Shown here: piece after piece, positions 1-5,675 of the stretch
How positions within the stretch are numbered: position 1 is the first letter of the stretch
Layout: every line of letters starts with the position of its first letter
Position numbers and translations under genes: made by a program
The notes under the pieces: generated by a model
What the model was told of the DNA's origin: nothing
Database searches by the model: none
Seen by the model: only the letters and a program-made list of their open reading frames with translations
From: an uncultured Oscillospiraceae bacterium
Lineage (GTDB): Bacteria; Bacillota; Clostridia; Oscillospirales; Oscillospiraceae
Length of the DNA: 7,289 nucleotides
Assembly (NCBI GenBank): GCA_934655935.1
Contig: CAKUHJ010000095.1
Location: 1-7,289, forward strand
Direction of reading: 5' to 3'

Positions 1-311
1 CCGCAGTGGGCTGCCTCCTGTCCTCCGCAGATGCGGTAGTTTCCCCCGGTGATGTGCAGCGGTTTCCCGTGGACAAGGCACGCTGCGATCTTGCGCCGTG
101 CGCTTTCGTAAATCTCCTGCACGGTAGAGCGGGAAATATCCATTTGCACGGCACACCGCTCGTGGGTTTGCTGCTCCAAGTCAACCAGCCGAATGACCTC
201 GTACTCGTCCAGCGTCAGCAGAATCGGCTCGGTATCCTCGCATCCGTTGGGGCAGAATGTATCGACTTGCGGTGCGCCACAAATCCGACGGCACCGTGGC
301 GGTCTTGGCAT
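1..311 (-). CDS. DUF134 (UPF0251) family DNA-binding regulator, partial
   Basis: This reads as a member of the DUF134/UPF0251 family, small cytosolic proteins with a sigma-70 region-4-like helix-turn-helix, presumed to bind DNA. The N-terminus MPRPPRCRRICGAP is the family's hallmark Arg/Cys-rich start. It is followed by a stretch around LTLDEYEVIRLVDLE (about residues 32-46) and a helix-turn-helix region, MDISRSTVQEIYESARRKI (about residues 56-74). A GKPLHITGGNYRICGG segment near residue 90 matches the usual end of the domain. The ATG at 311-309 is preceded by AAGGAGG on the minus strand, so the start is well supported. At least 103 residues are present and the gene continues past the left edge. 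Its own promoter and a palindrome lie immediately upstream. Genes of this family often sit beside NifX/NifB-type iron-molybdenum cofactor-binding proteins; no such neighbour is visible here. Family assignment is confident, function is inferred. Confidence 0.85.
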   Translation of the reverse strand, partial: MPRPPRCRRICGAPQVDTFCPNGCEDTEPILLTLDEYEVIRLVDLEQQTHERCAVQMDISRSTVQEIYESARRKIAACLVHGKPLHITGGNYRICGGQEAAHC

Positions 312-331
312 GGACACGCCCTCCTTTTTTC

Positions 332-343
332 CGGTATATACCG
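332..343. promoter_or_regulatory. 12-bp perfect palindrome, candidate operator of the DUF134 gene
   Basis: CGGTATATACCG is a perfect 12-bp palindrome. It lies between the -10 box (344-349, minus) and the ribosome site of the DUF134 gene, where transcription should begin. A palindrome over the start site of a gene for a DNA-binding protein suggests autoregulation. This is inference from position only. Confidence 0.4.
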
Positions 344-372
344 ATTATAACGCCTTGAACAGAAAAAAGCAA
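344..372 (-). promoter_or_regulatory. Sigma-A-type promoter of the DUF134 gene
   Basis: Read on the minus strand, a perfect TATAAT lies at 349-344 with TTGCTT (3 of 6 matches to TTGACA) at 372-367, spaced by 17 bp. The distance to the ATG at 311 leaves a short leader with a good AAGGAGG site. The -10 is strong and the -35 weak, which suits a regulated promoter. Confidence 0.55.
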
Positions 373-609
373 TATTCTTTTCAAACGCCGCTGCAATTTC
401 CATCCACATGTGGAGCTGGCTGATATTCAGAGTCGAAAGCTACATGTAAGCCATGATCGTATTATCAGATTATCTACATTTGACAGAACTTCGCAGGGCA
501 TGATGAATTTGCTTGGATTCATTATGAGTTTAGTTTACATGCAAGCCGTTCACGGGTGGTTGTCTGTCTATGAACGGCTTGTAAATTCTCAAAATTTTTT
601 AGTCCCTAC
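373..609. other. AT-rich stretch without a recognisable gene, 5' of the recombinase remnant
   Basis: From about 415 to 605 the DNA is clearly richer in A and T than the flanks. The short open frames in it (for example 410-613 plus) resemble nothing I recognise and have no ribosome site. It holds a TTGACA at 480-485 without a convincing -10, a 10-bp palindrome CCACATGTGG at 404-413, an inverted repeat at 534-585, and two imperfect copies of ACATGYAAGCC about 95 bp apart (442 and 538). It could be leftover mobile-element DNA that came with the recombinase fragment. Confidence 0.4.
534..585. repeat. Inverted repeat upstream of the recombinase remnant
   Basis: AAGCCGTTCA (543-552) pairs perfectly with TGAACGGCTT (571-580) around an 18-nt loop. 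The stem extends by TTTAC (534-538) with GTAAA (581-585) after a 4-nt bulge. A TTTTTT run follows at 595-600 but starts 10 nt beyond the stem, so an ordinary intrinsic terminator is unlikely. A recombinase-binding or end sequence is possible but unproven. Confidence 0.5.
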
Positions 610-1512
610 TTGACACAAGAAGACCTTTCAAGGCTGGGTCGCCACCGAACCCAAACCGCATTGTTCATCGACTACCTGAGACAGCAGCAAGTGCGGGTCA
701 TCTCCGTGACAGAGGGCGTGGATACCTTCTGTGAAGAAGATGATCTTGTGATTGGTATCCGAGGTCTAATGAATGATTATTACGCCAAGGACATCGGAAA
801 GAAAATCCGCGCAGGCTACCGGCAGAAGCAGAAAGAGGGGCTCGTGATCACGCCGCCCTTTGGGTACTGGAGAGACAGAAATACGAATCAGGTTTTGCTG
901 CAGCAGGAAGCAGCGGAGACGGTACAACTTATCTACGCTCTGTACTTGCAGGGTCGCGGACAGAAGGAAATCGCCCGCAGGCTCAACGCCATCGGATGCA
1001 AAACGCCCGCGCAGATCATGACGGAGCGACTTGGTTACGACAGCCAGAAGCCGCACAAAACCCGTGACGGGCAGTTTCTCTGGACATATGCCAGTGTGAG
1101 AAACATCCTGGTGGAAGAATCGTACACCGGCGTGCTGAACAACCACCGCAGAGAATATCTCGGCGGCAAAGCGCGAGCCGTCAGCGAAACGGACTGGCTT
1201 CGCCACGAGAATTCCTATCCGGTCATCATTGAAAAAATAATCTGGCAGCAAGTCCGGACGCGGCTGAAGCAGCAGGCGCGTCCGGCGGTCAACAATCGTA
1301 CAAAGCACCGCTACGCCGGGCTGCTGTCCTGTCAGGAATGCGGGAACGTATTCAGCCCCATGATCCGCTGCTGGAATGGCAGCCGCCGTGTGGAATACAT
1401 CTGCCGGGGTTACCACCGGACCGGGAAAGGTTATTGCAGCTCTCACCGCATTCATGAAGAAGTTCTGGATAAAGCTGTCTGGGATTATACAGAAAAGCTG
1501 CGGGAAGAATAA
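610..1512 (+). pseudogene. Large serine recombinase, truncated at both ends
   Basis: The 300-residue frame begins almost directly at the DLSRLGR motif, which in large serine recombinases lies about 70 residues into the catalytic resolvase domain. The N-terminal segment carrying the nucleophilic serine is therefore missing and strand cleavage should be impossible. The rest is well preserved: the end of the resolvase domain (to about residue 70), the Recombinase (PF07508-type) DNA-binding domain around PPFGYW and the EIARRLNAIG helix (about 75-180), and a zinc-ribbon with CQEC, a later YIC and YCSSH (about 237-280). The long coiled-coil/C-terminal part usual in this family is absent; the frame stops at KLREE. 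The nominal TTG at 610 has no ribosome site, and the frame is already open from 574, so this is not a real start. It sits just beyond the terminator of tRNA-Leu. It is a relic of an integrated phage or conjugative element. Confidence 0.85.
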
Positions 1513-1550
1513 AAACAAAATCGTGGCCCAGCGTCAGCGGCCACGATTTT
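1511..1550 (-). terminator. Intrinsic terminator downstream of tRNA-Leu
   Basis: A perfect 12-bp stem (AAAATCGTGGCC at 1517-1528 with GGCCACGATTTT at 1539-1550) encloses a 10-nt loop. Read on the minus strand it is followed by TTTTGTTTTTATT, a good U-tract, so it serves the minus-strand tRNA-Leu. The plus strand has only four Ts, so termination of the recombinase remnant is weaker. Confidence 0.8.
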
Positions 1551-1557
1551 GAACGAA

Positions 1558-1620
1558 GAAAGACCTTTGCTGTCGAGGCGGGCGCGCCCTGCGCGGCTGC
1601 CTGACATCCAAAGGTCATTT
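1558..1620 (-). repeat. Long imperfect hairpin in the tRNA-Leu trailer
   Basis: GACCTTTG (1562-1569) pairs with CAAAGGTC (1609-1616). Inside are TGTC/GACA and GGC/GCC, and the apical region holds the perfect palindrome GGGCGCGCCC (1580-1589). On the minus strand it begins just 3' of the tRNA-Leu CCA end and is followed by TTTCTTC. It may be a first, weaker terminator, a processing signal or a small stable RNA; the sequence does not decide. Confidence 0.5.
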
Positions 1621-1625
1621 CTGAG

Positions 1626-1708
1626 TGGTGCGCCCGACAGGACTTGAACCTGCACGCTTACGCAATGGAACCTAAATCCATCGTGTCTGCCAATTCCACC
1701 ACGGGCGC
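1626..1708 (-). tRNA. tRNA-Leu (anticodon UAG)
   Basis: Read on the minus strand this is a full class II tRNA of 83 nt. It has acceptor GCGCCCG pairing with CGGGCGC, a D-arm with GGAATTGGCAGAC, and an anticodon stem ATGGA/TCCAT around loop TTTAGGT (anticodon TAG, reading CUA). A long variable arm (TGCGTAAGCG) of the leucine type follows, then a T-arm CAGG-TTCAAGT-CCTG and an encoded CCA at 1628-1626. All arms pair, so the gene looks functional. It has its own promoter and terminator. Confidence 0.96.
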
Positions 1709-1716
1709 AGATATGA

Positions 1717-1736
1717 GCGGCAGGGCTTCCTGCCGC
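1717..1736 (-). repeat. Hairpin in the 5' leader of tRNA-Leu
   Basis: GCGGCAGG (1717-1724) and CCTGCCGC (1729-1736) form a perfect 8-bp stem with a 4-nt loop between the tRNA promoter and the mature 5' end. It probably belongs to the precursor leader removed by RNase P. Confidence 0.5.
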
Positions 1737-1743
1737 CTGCTGT

Positions 1744-1773
1744 ATTTTATCACAGGGGCGGGAGGCTTGTCAA
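1744..1773 (-). promoter_or_regulatory. Sigma-A promoter of tRNA-Leu
   Basis: On the minus strand a perfect TTGACA (1773-1768) and TAAAAT (1749-1744) are separated by 18 bp, about 35 bp upstream of the mature tRNA 5' end. This is a strong housekeeping promoter in the right place. Confidence 0.8.
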
Positions 1774-1805
1774 TGCGGCGGTGCGTTCGCCGCGTCATCT
1801 GCGGG

Positions 1806-2174
1806 TGTAGGACTACAATACATCTTGGACAAGTGAATAAGAAGATATGAGGAATAGGGTCTCATGTGCTAAAGTTAAGTTGTCACACCAACTTTACAGG
1901 AAGGAGACCATATCCCTCATGAGTCAGAGTATAACACGGGACATGAAGTATCGTCAATCCCTGATGAAGCACGCAGAAAAGTACGGCGTCAGCTGCGCCA
2001 GCCGGAAATACAACAAGAGCCGGTCATACATTTACTTCTGGAAACAGCGCTGGGACGGAAGTGTGGCGTCCCTGGCCTGCCAGTCCAGACGGCCGCATGG
2101 CCATCCAAACCAGCACACGGAAGCCGAATTGAAGCTCATTCGTGACATGCGCCGCAAGAATCCTGATGGATTGC
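1806..2174 (+). mobile_element. Left end of a truncated insertion sequence (DDE transposase type)
   Basis: The fragment probably begins near the short palindrome TGTAG-GA-CTACA (1806-1817), about 100 bp ahead of the transposase start, and ends where the transposase loses homology after its NPD residues (about 2168-2174). No matching right end or second copy of the palindrome is visible further on. The catalytic core and right inverted repeat are therefore gone and the element cannot move by itself. The left boundary is an estimate. Confidence 0.5.
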
Positions 2175-2188
2175 CGTGCGCGCTTTGA
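1919..2188 (+). pseudogene. Transposase N-terminal fragment (IS481/IS3-like helix-turn-helix part)
   Basis: The protein starts MSQSITRDMKYRQSLMKHAE and contains a helix-turn-helix followed by a region with SYIYFWKQRWDGS, SLACQSRRPH and NQHTEAELKLIRDMRRKNPD. This is the N-terminal DNA-binding part of a DDE/integrase-core transposase common in Clostridia. About 85 residues match; the last few (GLPCAL, then TGA) are read-through into other DNA. The expected continuation into the rve-type catalytic domain, with its D, D and E residues, is missing; intact relatives are roughly 300 residues or more. The ATG at 1919 has AAGGAG at 1901-1906, at a rather long spacing of 12 nt. Family placement between IS481 and IS3-like groups is from memory of the motif and is not certain. 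Confidence 0.75.
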
Positions 2189-2218
2189 CATGACGACAGG
2201 TCCTCCTATACGCGGTTT

Positions 2219-2878
2219 TCAGGGCGTTTCGGCTTCCTGTGCGGCGGGGCAGACGGAGAGATTCATGAAATCAAAATCAATCAGCGCACCGTTTATCTTG
2301 AAATAGCCGGGAAAGGTGCAGAGCTTCCGGAAGCCGAGCCTTTCATAACCGGTATGCCTCAGCTGCAGAATGGCGTCCATTTCCCGGACTGCGTTTTCAT
2401 AGCGCTCTGCCGTATGGTGCACGGAGATGTAATCTGCCTCCTTGATTTTTCCGGCGGCGGCTCTGCAGAAGCTCCGGACCGGCGGCGGCCTGACAAAGTC
2501 CGAACACAAAATAAATTGTGGACATGAAATTGGGCGGGAACATATAAAACTGAATGCAGATCCACAGCATCAGCGTCACGCCGAACACACCGCCCAGCAC
2601 GACGCCGCGGCTTCTGCCGGCAAGCAGCAGGCCTGCCGCCGTCAGGTTGGGCAGCCCATTGACAATCAGCAGCGCCCAGCCGGAAAAGGTGAGATCCTGA
2701 AACAGCGTCCCGGCAAAGGGCAGCACCTGAAAATAGGGCAGATGGCATCCATGCCCATGCGCCTGCCGCTTGGGTCCAGAAGCATGCAGACGGCGCCCGC
2801 AACTGCGCCGACGCCAATAAAAAGCGTCCAGAAAATGAGCGCATGGCGGGCGGACTGGAATCTTGATTTGGCTTTCAC
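2219..2878 (-). pseudogene. Decayed composite gene: membrane segments, flavodoxin-like tail, acetyltransferase-like tail
   Basis: Three stretches on the minus strand read on from each other only by changing frame. From GTG 2878 to about 2745: a basic start and one membrane span (FWTLFIGVGAVAGAVCMLL), ending in DPSGRRMGMDA. A one-base loss near 2741-2745 moves to the next frame, where LPFAGTLFQDLTFSGWALL and two further hydrophobic spans run to FGLCQAAA (about 2485). At the repetitive GCCGCCGCCGG (2478-2490) coding passes to the third frame: PVRSFCRAAAGKIKEADY and the following VHHTAERYENAVREMD resemble the C-terminus of a flavodoxin-like domain fused to such membrane proteins, with the flavodoxin core deleted. 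From about 2344 the text changes again to ERLGFRKLCTFPGYFKING and a DFDFMNL tail, which looks like the last strands of a GNAT acetyltransferase. The GTG start overlaps the TGA of the upstream gene, so the original was translationally coupled to it. Family names are recognised by eye and are moderately sure. Confidence 0.6.
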
Positions 2879-3270
2879 AGCGTAGTCTCCTTCACCTGGA
2901 TGTGAATGGCGCCTGCTGCGCCCCTGGCCTTCACCGAGACGGTGTAAACGCCGCCTTCGGGGATGCTGAGTGTGAACCCGGACGGTTCCCGCCCGCGGCC
3001 GCTGTACAGGGCGGTTCCGTCCGGCGCGCTGATTTCCATGCGCAAAGCGCCCTTCTCAGTTTCAAAGCGAACCTCGAGCGTGTCGCCCGCCTTCAGGTCC
3101 AGGGCATGTGTATCCGTCCCGGTCATGCGCTCCGGGTCCAGACGGTAGAAATCGGGCCCTGCGGCGCGGCTGCCGGCGAATTCCGGCCGGTAATAAAAGA
3201 ACAGGGCTGCCGCCGCTGTGATAAGCAGGACCGCAGGCACGAGCAGCCAAAACGATTTGTTTTTCTTCAT
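2875..3270 (-). CDS. Small membrane-anchored protein with an extracytoplasmic beta-sandwich-like domain, function unknown
   Basis: The 131-residue product starts MKKNKSFWLLVPAVLLI, a positively charged N-terminus and a single hydrophobic span (about residues 8-25). The remainder lies outside the membrane and has alternating strand-like segments: LKAGDTLEVRFETEKGALRM, then PDGTALYSGRG, then IPEGGVYTVSVKARGAAGA. This pattern resembles PPC-type (bacterial pre-peptidase C-terminal-like) beta-sandwich modules, but I recognise no defined family. No lipobox cysteine follows the span. The ATG at 3270 is chosen because MKKNK is a natural start; an ATG at 3276 gives only two more residues. There is no clear Shine-Dalgarno before either, which is odd for this genome. 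The stop TGA overlaps the GTG of the next, broken gene (GTGA). A consensus promoter lies about 160 bp upstream. Confidence 0.65.
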   Translation of the reverse strand: MKKNKSFWLLVPAVLLITAAAALFFYYRPEFAGSRAAGPDFYRLDPERMTGTDTHALDLKAGDTLEVRFETEKGALRMEISAPDGTALYSGRGREPSGFTLSIPEGGVYTVSVKARGAAGAIHIQVKETTL

Positions 3271-3435
3271 AATCATAATACATAATAATAAAAAGCAGCA
3301 CAAACCAATCTACCGGTCTGCACTGCGTCTGAGCGTCTGGCGTCTTGAAATTTTCTGTTTTGGAGCTGGCGCACGCGGATTTGCGTCGGAAGGCAATGGT
3401 CCGTGCCTGCTCGCGCACGCTGTGCGGTACAGCAT

Positions 3436-3464
3436 ATTATACGGAGGCAAGATAAATTTGTCAA
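3436..3464 (-). promoter_or_regulatory. Perfect consensus sigma-A promoter
   Basis: On the minus strand TTGACA (3464-3459) and TATAAT (3441-3436) are separated by exactly 17 bp, a full match to the consensus. It points at the small membrane protein gene. A short inverted repeat GCTGT-N5-ACAGC (3419-3433) lies at the predicted transcription start. The -35 overlaps the likely start of the opposite-strand ZIP gene. Confidence 0.8.
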
Positions 3465-4210
3465 TAGCGCGGACGACGGCCGGCGCGGCCTGCGTGTTCT
3501 TTATGAAAAAATCGCTGGGGGAGCTGGTCCGGCGCGGCCTTGCAGGCTTTGCCGCGGGCGTGATGGTGGCCGCTTCGATCTGGAGCCTGCTGATCCCGGC
3601 CATTGAACAATCGGCGGCGCTGGGGAAGCTTTCGTTCCTCCCGGCGTTTGCAGGCTTCTGGCTCGGCGTGCTGTTTCTGCTGGCCCTGGACCATCTGATT
3701 CCGCACCTGCACGTCGGAAGCGACGAGGCGGAGGGGCCTGAGAGCAGGCTTGCGCGCACAACCATGATGGTGCTGGCGGTCACGCTGCATAACATCCCGG
3801 AGGGAATGGCGGTCGGCGTGATGTATGCCGGGCTTCTTGCAAAAAACACGCAGATCACGGCAGCAAGCGCGCTGGCGCTTTCCATCGGAATCGCCATTCA
3901 GAACTTCCCGGAGGGCGCGATTATCTCCATGCCCCTTCGCGCCGAGGGGCAAAGGAAGGGCAGGGCCTTCCTGGGGGGCGTACTTTCCGGCGTGGTAGAG
4001 CCGATCGGCGCGGCGCTGACGATTCTGGCCGCGCAGCTCGTGACGCTGGCGCTGCCGTATCTTCTGAGCTTTGCCGCCGGCGCGATGCTCTATGTGGTGG
4101 TGGAGGAGCTGATTCCCGAAATGTCACAGGGGCGGCATTCCAATCTCGGCACGGTCTGCTTTGCGGCCGGCTTCAGCGTCATGATGGTTCTGGATGTGGC
4201 GCTGGGCTAA
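3458..4210 (+). CDS. ZIP-family divalent metal transporter
   Basis: An integral membrane protein of the ZIP family (ZupT/GufA-like), which imports zinc and other divalent metals. Counting from the TTG start, eight hydrophobic segments can be drawn, the first very short. The metal-binding motifs are HNIPEG (residues 111-116, helix 4) and QNFPEG (148-153, helix 5), with a conserved VVEPIG at 180-184 in helix 6. A small His-containing loop (HLIPHLH, about 79-85) precedes the cytosolic linker. The TTG at 3458 is chosen because GGAGG lies 10 nt upstream (3443-3447) and it keeps the family-like TTAGAACVFF ahead of the first Met. The alternative ATG at 3503 has no ribosome site and would remove the first helix. 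At about 250 residues the protein is slightly short: helix 1 seems to lack roughly ten residues compared with relatives, so a deletion may have clipped the N-terminus. No plus-strand promoter was found. Confidence 0.9.
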   Translation: MSIARTTAGAACVFFMKKSLGELVRRGLAGFAAGVMVAASIWSLLIPAIEQSAALGKLSFLPAFAGFWLGVLFLLALDHLIPHLHVGSDEAEGPESRLARTTMMVLAVTLHNIPEGMAVGVMYAGLLAKNTQITAASALALSIGIAIQNFPEGAIISMPLRAEGQRKGRAFLGGVLSGVVEPIGAALTILAAQLVTLALPYLLSFAAGAMLYVVVEELIPEMSQGRHSNLGTVCFAAGFSVMMVLDVALG

Positions 4211-4247
4211 AATACGCCAGAAAGCCATGATTTTTTGACAGTTTCAA

Positions 4248-4281
4248 GGCCCGCCCGGCAATTCGCCGGACGGGCCGTTTT
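4248..4281 (+). terminator. Intrinsic terminator after the ZIP gene, between convergent genes
   Basis: A 12-bp GC-rich stem (4248-4259 with 4265-4276) with a 5-nt loop is followed by GTTTT on the plus strand. One C-A mismatch on the plus strand becomes a G-U pair on the minus strand. The hairpin may therefore also stop transcripts of the convergent CapA gene, whose U-tract is poorer. Confidence 0.75.
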
Positions 4282-4297
4282 AACAGATGCATGGCCC

Positions 4298-5614
4298 TCA
4301 GCGGCCGGAGTCAAAGTCGGAGGCAGTGTTGGTGCGCAGACGGGAGATGGTATTGGTCATCGCGTCGTTCAGCTCCGGGAACAGGCCGGAGGCAATCGCA
4401 CTGCGGACGGGAAGAATCTCAAAGCGGGTTTTTGCTTCCTCGCCCAGGTCGGCCAAATACAGCGGCGTGTAGCTCACGCCGGTCAGGGAGGTCTCGCCGG
4501 TCTGGCCGTTTTTGGTAAACTGCAGGTTCAGCAGCACGGAATCCGCGCCGGCGCTTCCGTAGCTGCCGGTACGCCCGGCAAAAAAGCTTCCGAGGCTGTA
4601 GGCCACAAAGCAGGTTTTTTCCTTCCCGCTATTCGTTGTGACCGTCATCTGCTCCATCGGGCCGACAAGGTGGGAATGGGAGCCGATGACCGCGTCCACG
4701 CCGTTTTCAAAGAGTGTCTGCGCAAGCTTTCTCTGGCGGTCGGTCACGGCAAGCTCCCCGGCGCTGCCCCAGTGCAGCAACGCCAGGATGATATCCGGCT
4801 TCTGGGCGCGCGCAGCGTCCACGGAGGCCAGCAGCGAGGCGGTATCGAGCTTTTCAAAATCGCTGTCATAGTCTTGATACAGAACGTCCACCGCGTATTC
4901 CGAGCCCTCCGGGAGGCGCAGCCCGTCCAGCCCCTTTGTCGCCGAGACGATGGCAATCTTGACGCCGCCTACGGTCTTGAGCAGCACGCCACCGCTTTGC
5001 TCGCGCTCGGCGGCGGAATCGTAGGTGCCGGTGTGGTCGACGCCTGCTGCGGTCAGAACACGGTGCGTGGCCTGCAGCCCGGAAAGGCCGCTGCGGATGG
5101 AGTAGGTATTGGCCGTCTGCAGCACGTCAAAGCCGACGGCCTGCAACGTCGCGGCAAGCGACTCCGGCGTGCGGAAATCCGGCGCGCCGGAATAGGGCTG
5201 ACCGGCAAAGGTGCATTCCAGATTTCCAAGCGTGAGATCCGCCGCCGACGTCAGACCCGAGACGGCAGCAAAGCTCTCGGTAAAATCGTAGCTTCCGTCC
5301 TCCTGCAGGGCGGCGGCCAGCTGCTCGTCGTCCACGGTGATATCGCCGACGGCGGCAAGCGTAAACACAATGTCCGGCTCGGTTTCCACGCCGAGCTGGG
5401 AGAAATCGTCCGCCTGGGCTGCAGCAGGCGCATCCTGCTGGGCCTGACGGCTGCGGCAGCCGCGCAGAATCAGCACGGCGGAGAGGGCAAGAATGACACA
5501 CAGAATCAGCAGCACCAGCCGCTGCTGAAATTTTCTTCGGTGCGCCTGCTCCATCCGGCGCAGGCGGCGCGCCTCCATCAGCTCCTCGCGCTGCCGGACT
5601 TCTGGACTTTCCAT
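4298..5614 (-). CDS. CapA family protein (poly-gamma-glutamate synthesis CapA-like, metallophosphatase fold), membrane-anchored
   Basis: A 438-residue protein with a highly charged, mostly basic N-terminus (residues 1-32), one membrane span (about 33-50) and a large domain outside the membrane. The domain has CapA (PGA_cap, PF09587) landmarks: AAVGDI (Asp91), GNLECT (Asn131, Glu133), TANTYS (168-172), LLHWG (about 275) and IGSHSH (about 305). CapA proteins act in poly-gamma-glutamate capsule synthesis in Bacillus, but many clostridial paralogues have unknown cell-envelope roles. No other capsule genes lie nearby, so a capsule role should not be assumed. The usual ANNH motif of the family is ANTY here, so a metal-ligand histidine appears to be replaced. 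The ATG at 5614 has AAGGAGG (5629-5623) 8 nt upstream. The leader is only about 20 bp beyond a terminator and contains no promoter, so transcription must come through from further upstream. Confidence 0.88.
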   Translation of the reverse strand: MESPEVRQREELMEARRLRRMEQAHRRKFQQRLVLLILCVILALSAVLILRGCRSRQAQQDAPAAAQADDFSQLGVETEPDIVFTLAAVGDITVDDEQLAAALQEDGSYDFTESFAAVSGLTSAADLTLGNLECTFAGQPYSGAPDFRTPESLAATLQAVGFDVLQTANTYSIRSGLSGLQATHRVLTAAGVDHTGTYDSAAEREQSGGVLLKTVGGVKIAIVSATKGLDGLRLPEGSEYAVDVLYQDYDSDFEKLDTASLLASVDAARAQKPDIILALLHWGSAGELAVTDRQRKLAQTLFENGVDAVIGSHSHLVGPMEQMTVTTNSGKEKTCFVAYSLGSFFAGRTGSYGSAGADSVLLNLQFTKNGQTGETSLTGVSYTPLYLADLGEEAKTRFEILPVRSAIASGLFPELNDAMTNTISRLRTNTASDFDSGR

Positions 5615-5635
5615 GCGTGAGGCCTCCTTCTTGGT

Positions 5636-5674
5636 AAAAGAATTCGCCGCATTTCTTACGAAACGCGGCGAATT
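5636..5674 (-). terminator. Terminator of the disrupted tRNA-fMet gene
   Basis: On the minus strand AATTCGCCGC-G-TTTC pairs with GAAA-T-GCGGCGAATT (one G-U) around a GTAA tetraloop (5656-5659), followed by CTTTTACC. It sits just past the CCA end of the tRNA-fMet fragment and 22 bp ahead of capA. Confidence 0.75.
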
Positions 5675-5675
5675 A

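Noticed and set aside
534..600. The inverted repeat plus T-run as an intrinsic terminator
   Set aside because: The T-run begins 10 nt after the stem and the loop is 18 nt, so the geometry does not fit.
410..613. A 67-codon plus-strand frame before the recombinase relic
   Set aside because: No ribosome site, no recognisable motif, and it does not supply the missing catalytic residues of the recombinase in any frame.
766..1518. A 250-codon minus-strand frame opposite the recombinase
   Set aside because: Low-complexity translation with no family features; the plus-strand frame has unmistakable recombinase and zinc-ribbon motifs.
2442..3285. Two plus-strand frames (2442-2885 and 2863-3285) opposite the minus-strand membrane genes
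   Set aside because: They lack ribosome sites and family features. The minus strand has hydrophobic spans, a GTGA overlap and a consensus promoter.
3326..3346. Three GCGTCT copies with about 8-bp spacing, considered as a repeat array
   Set aside because: Too short and irregular, and no spacer structure; not a CRISPR array.
4235..5620. A long plus-strand open frame of 461 codons opposite capA
   Set aside because: It is the mirror of the GC-rich capA gene, lacks a ribosome site and any recognisable domain, whereas the minus-strand frame has clear CapA motifs and AAGGAGG.
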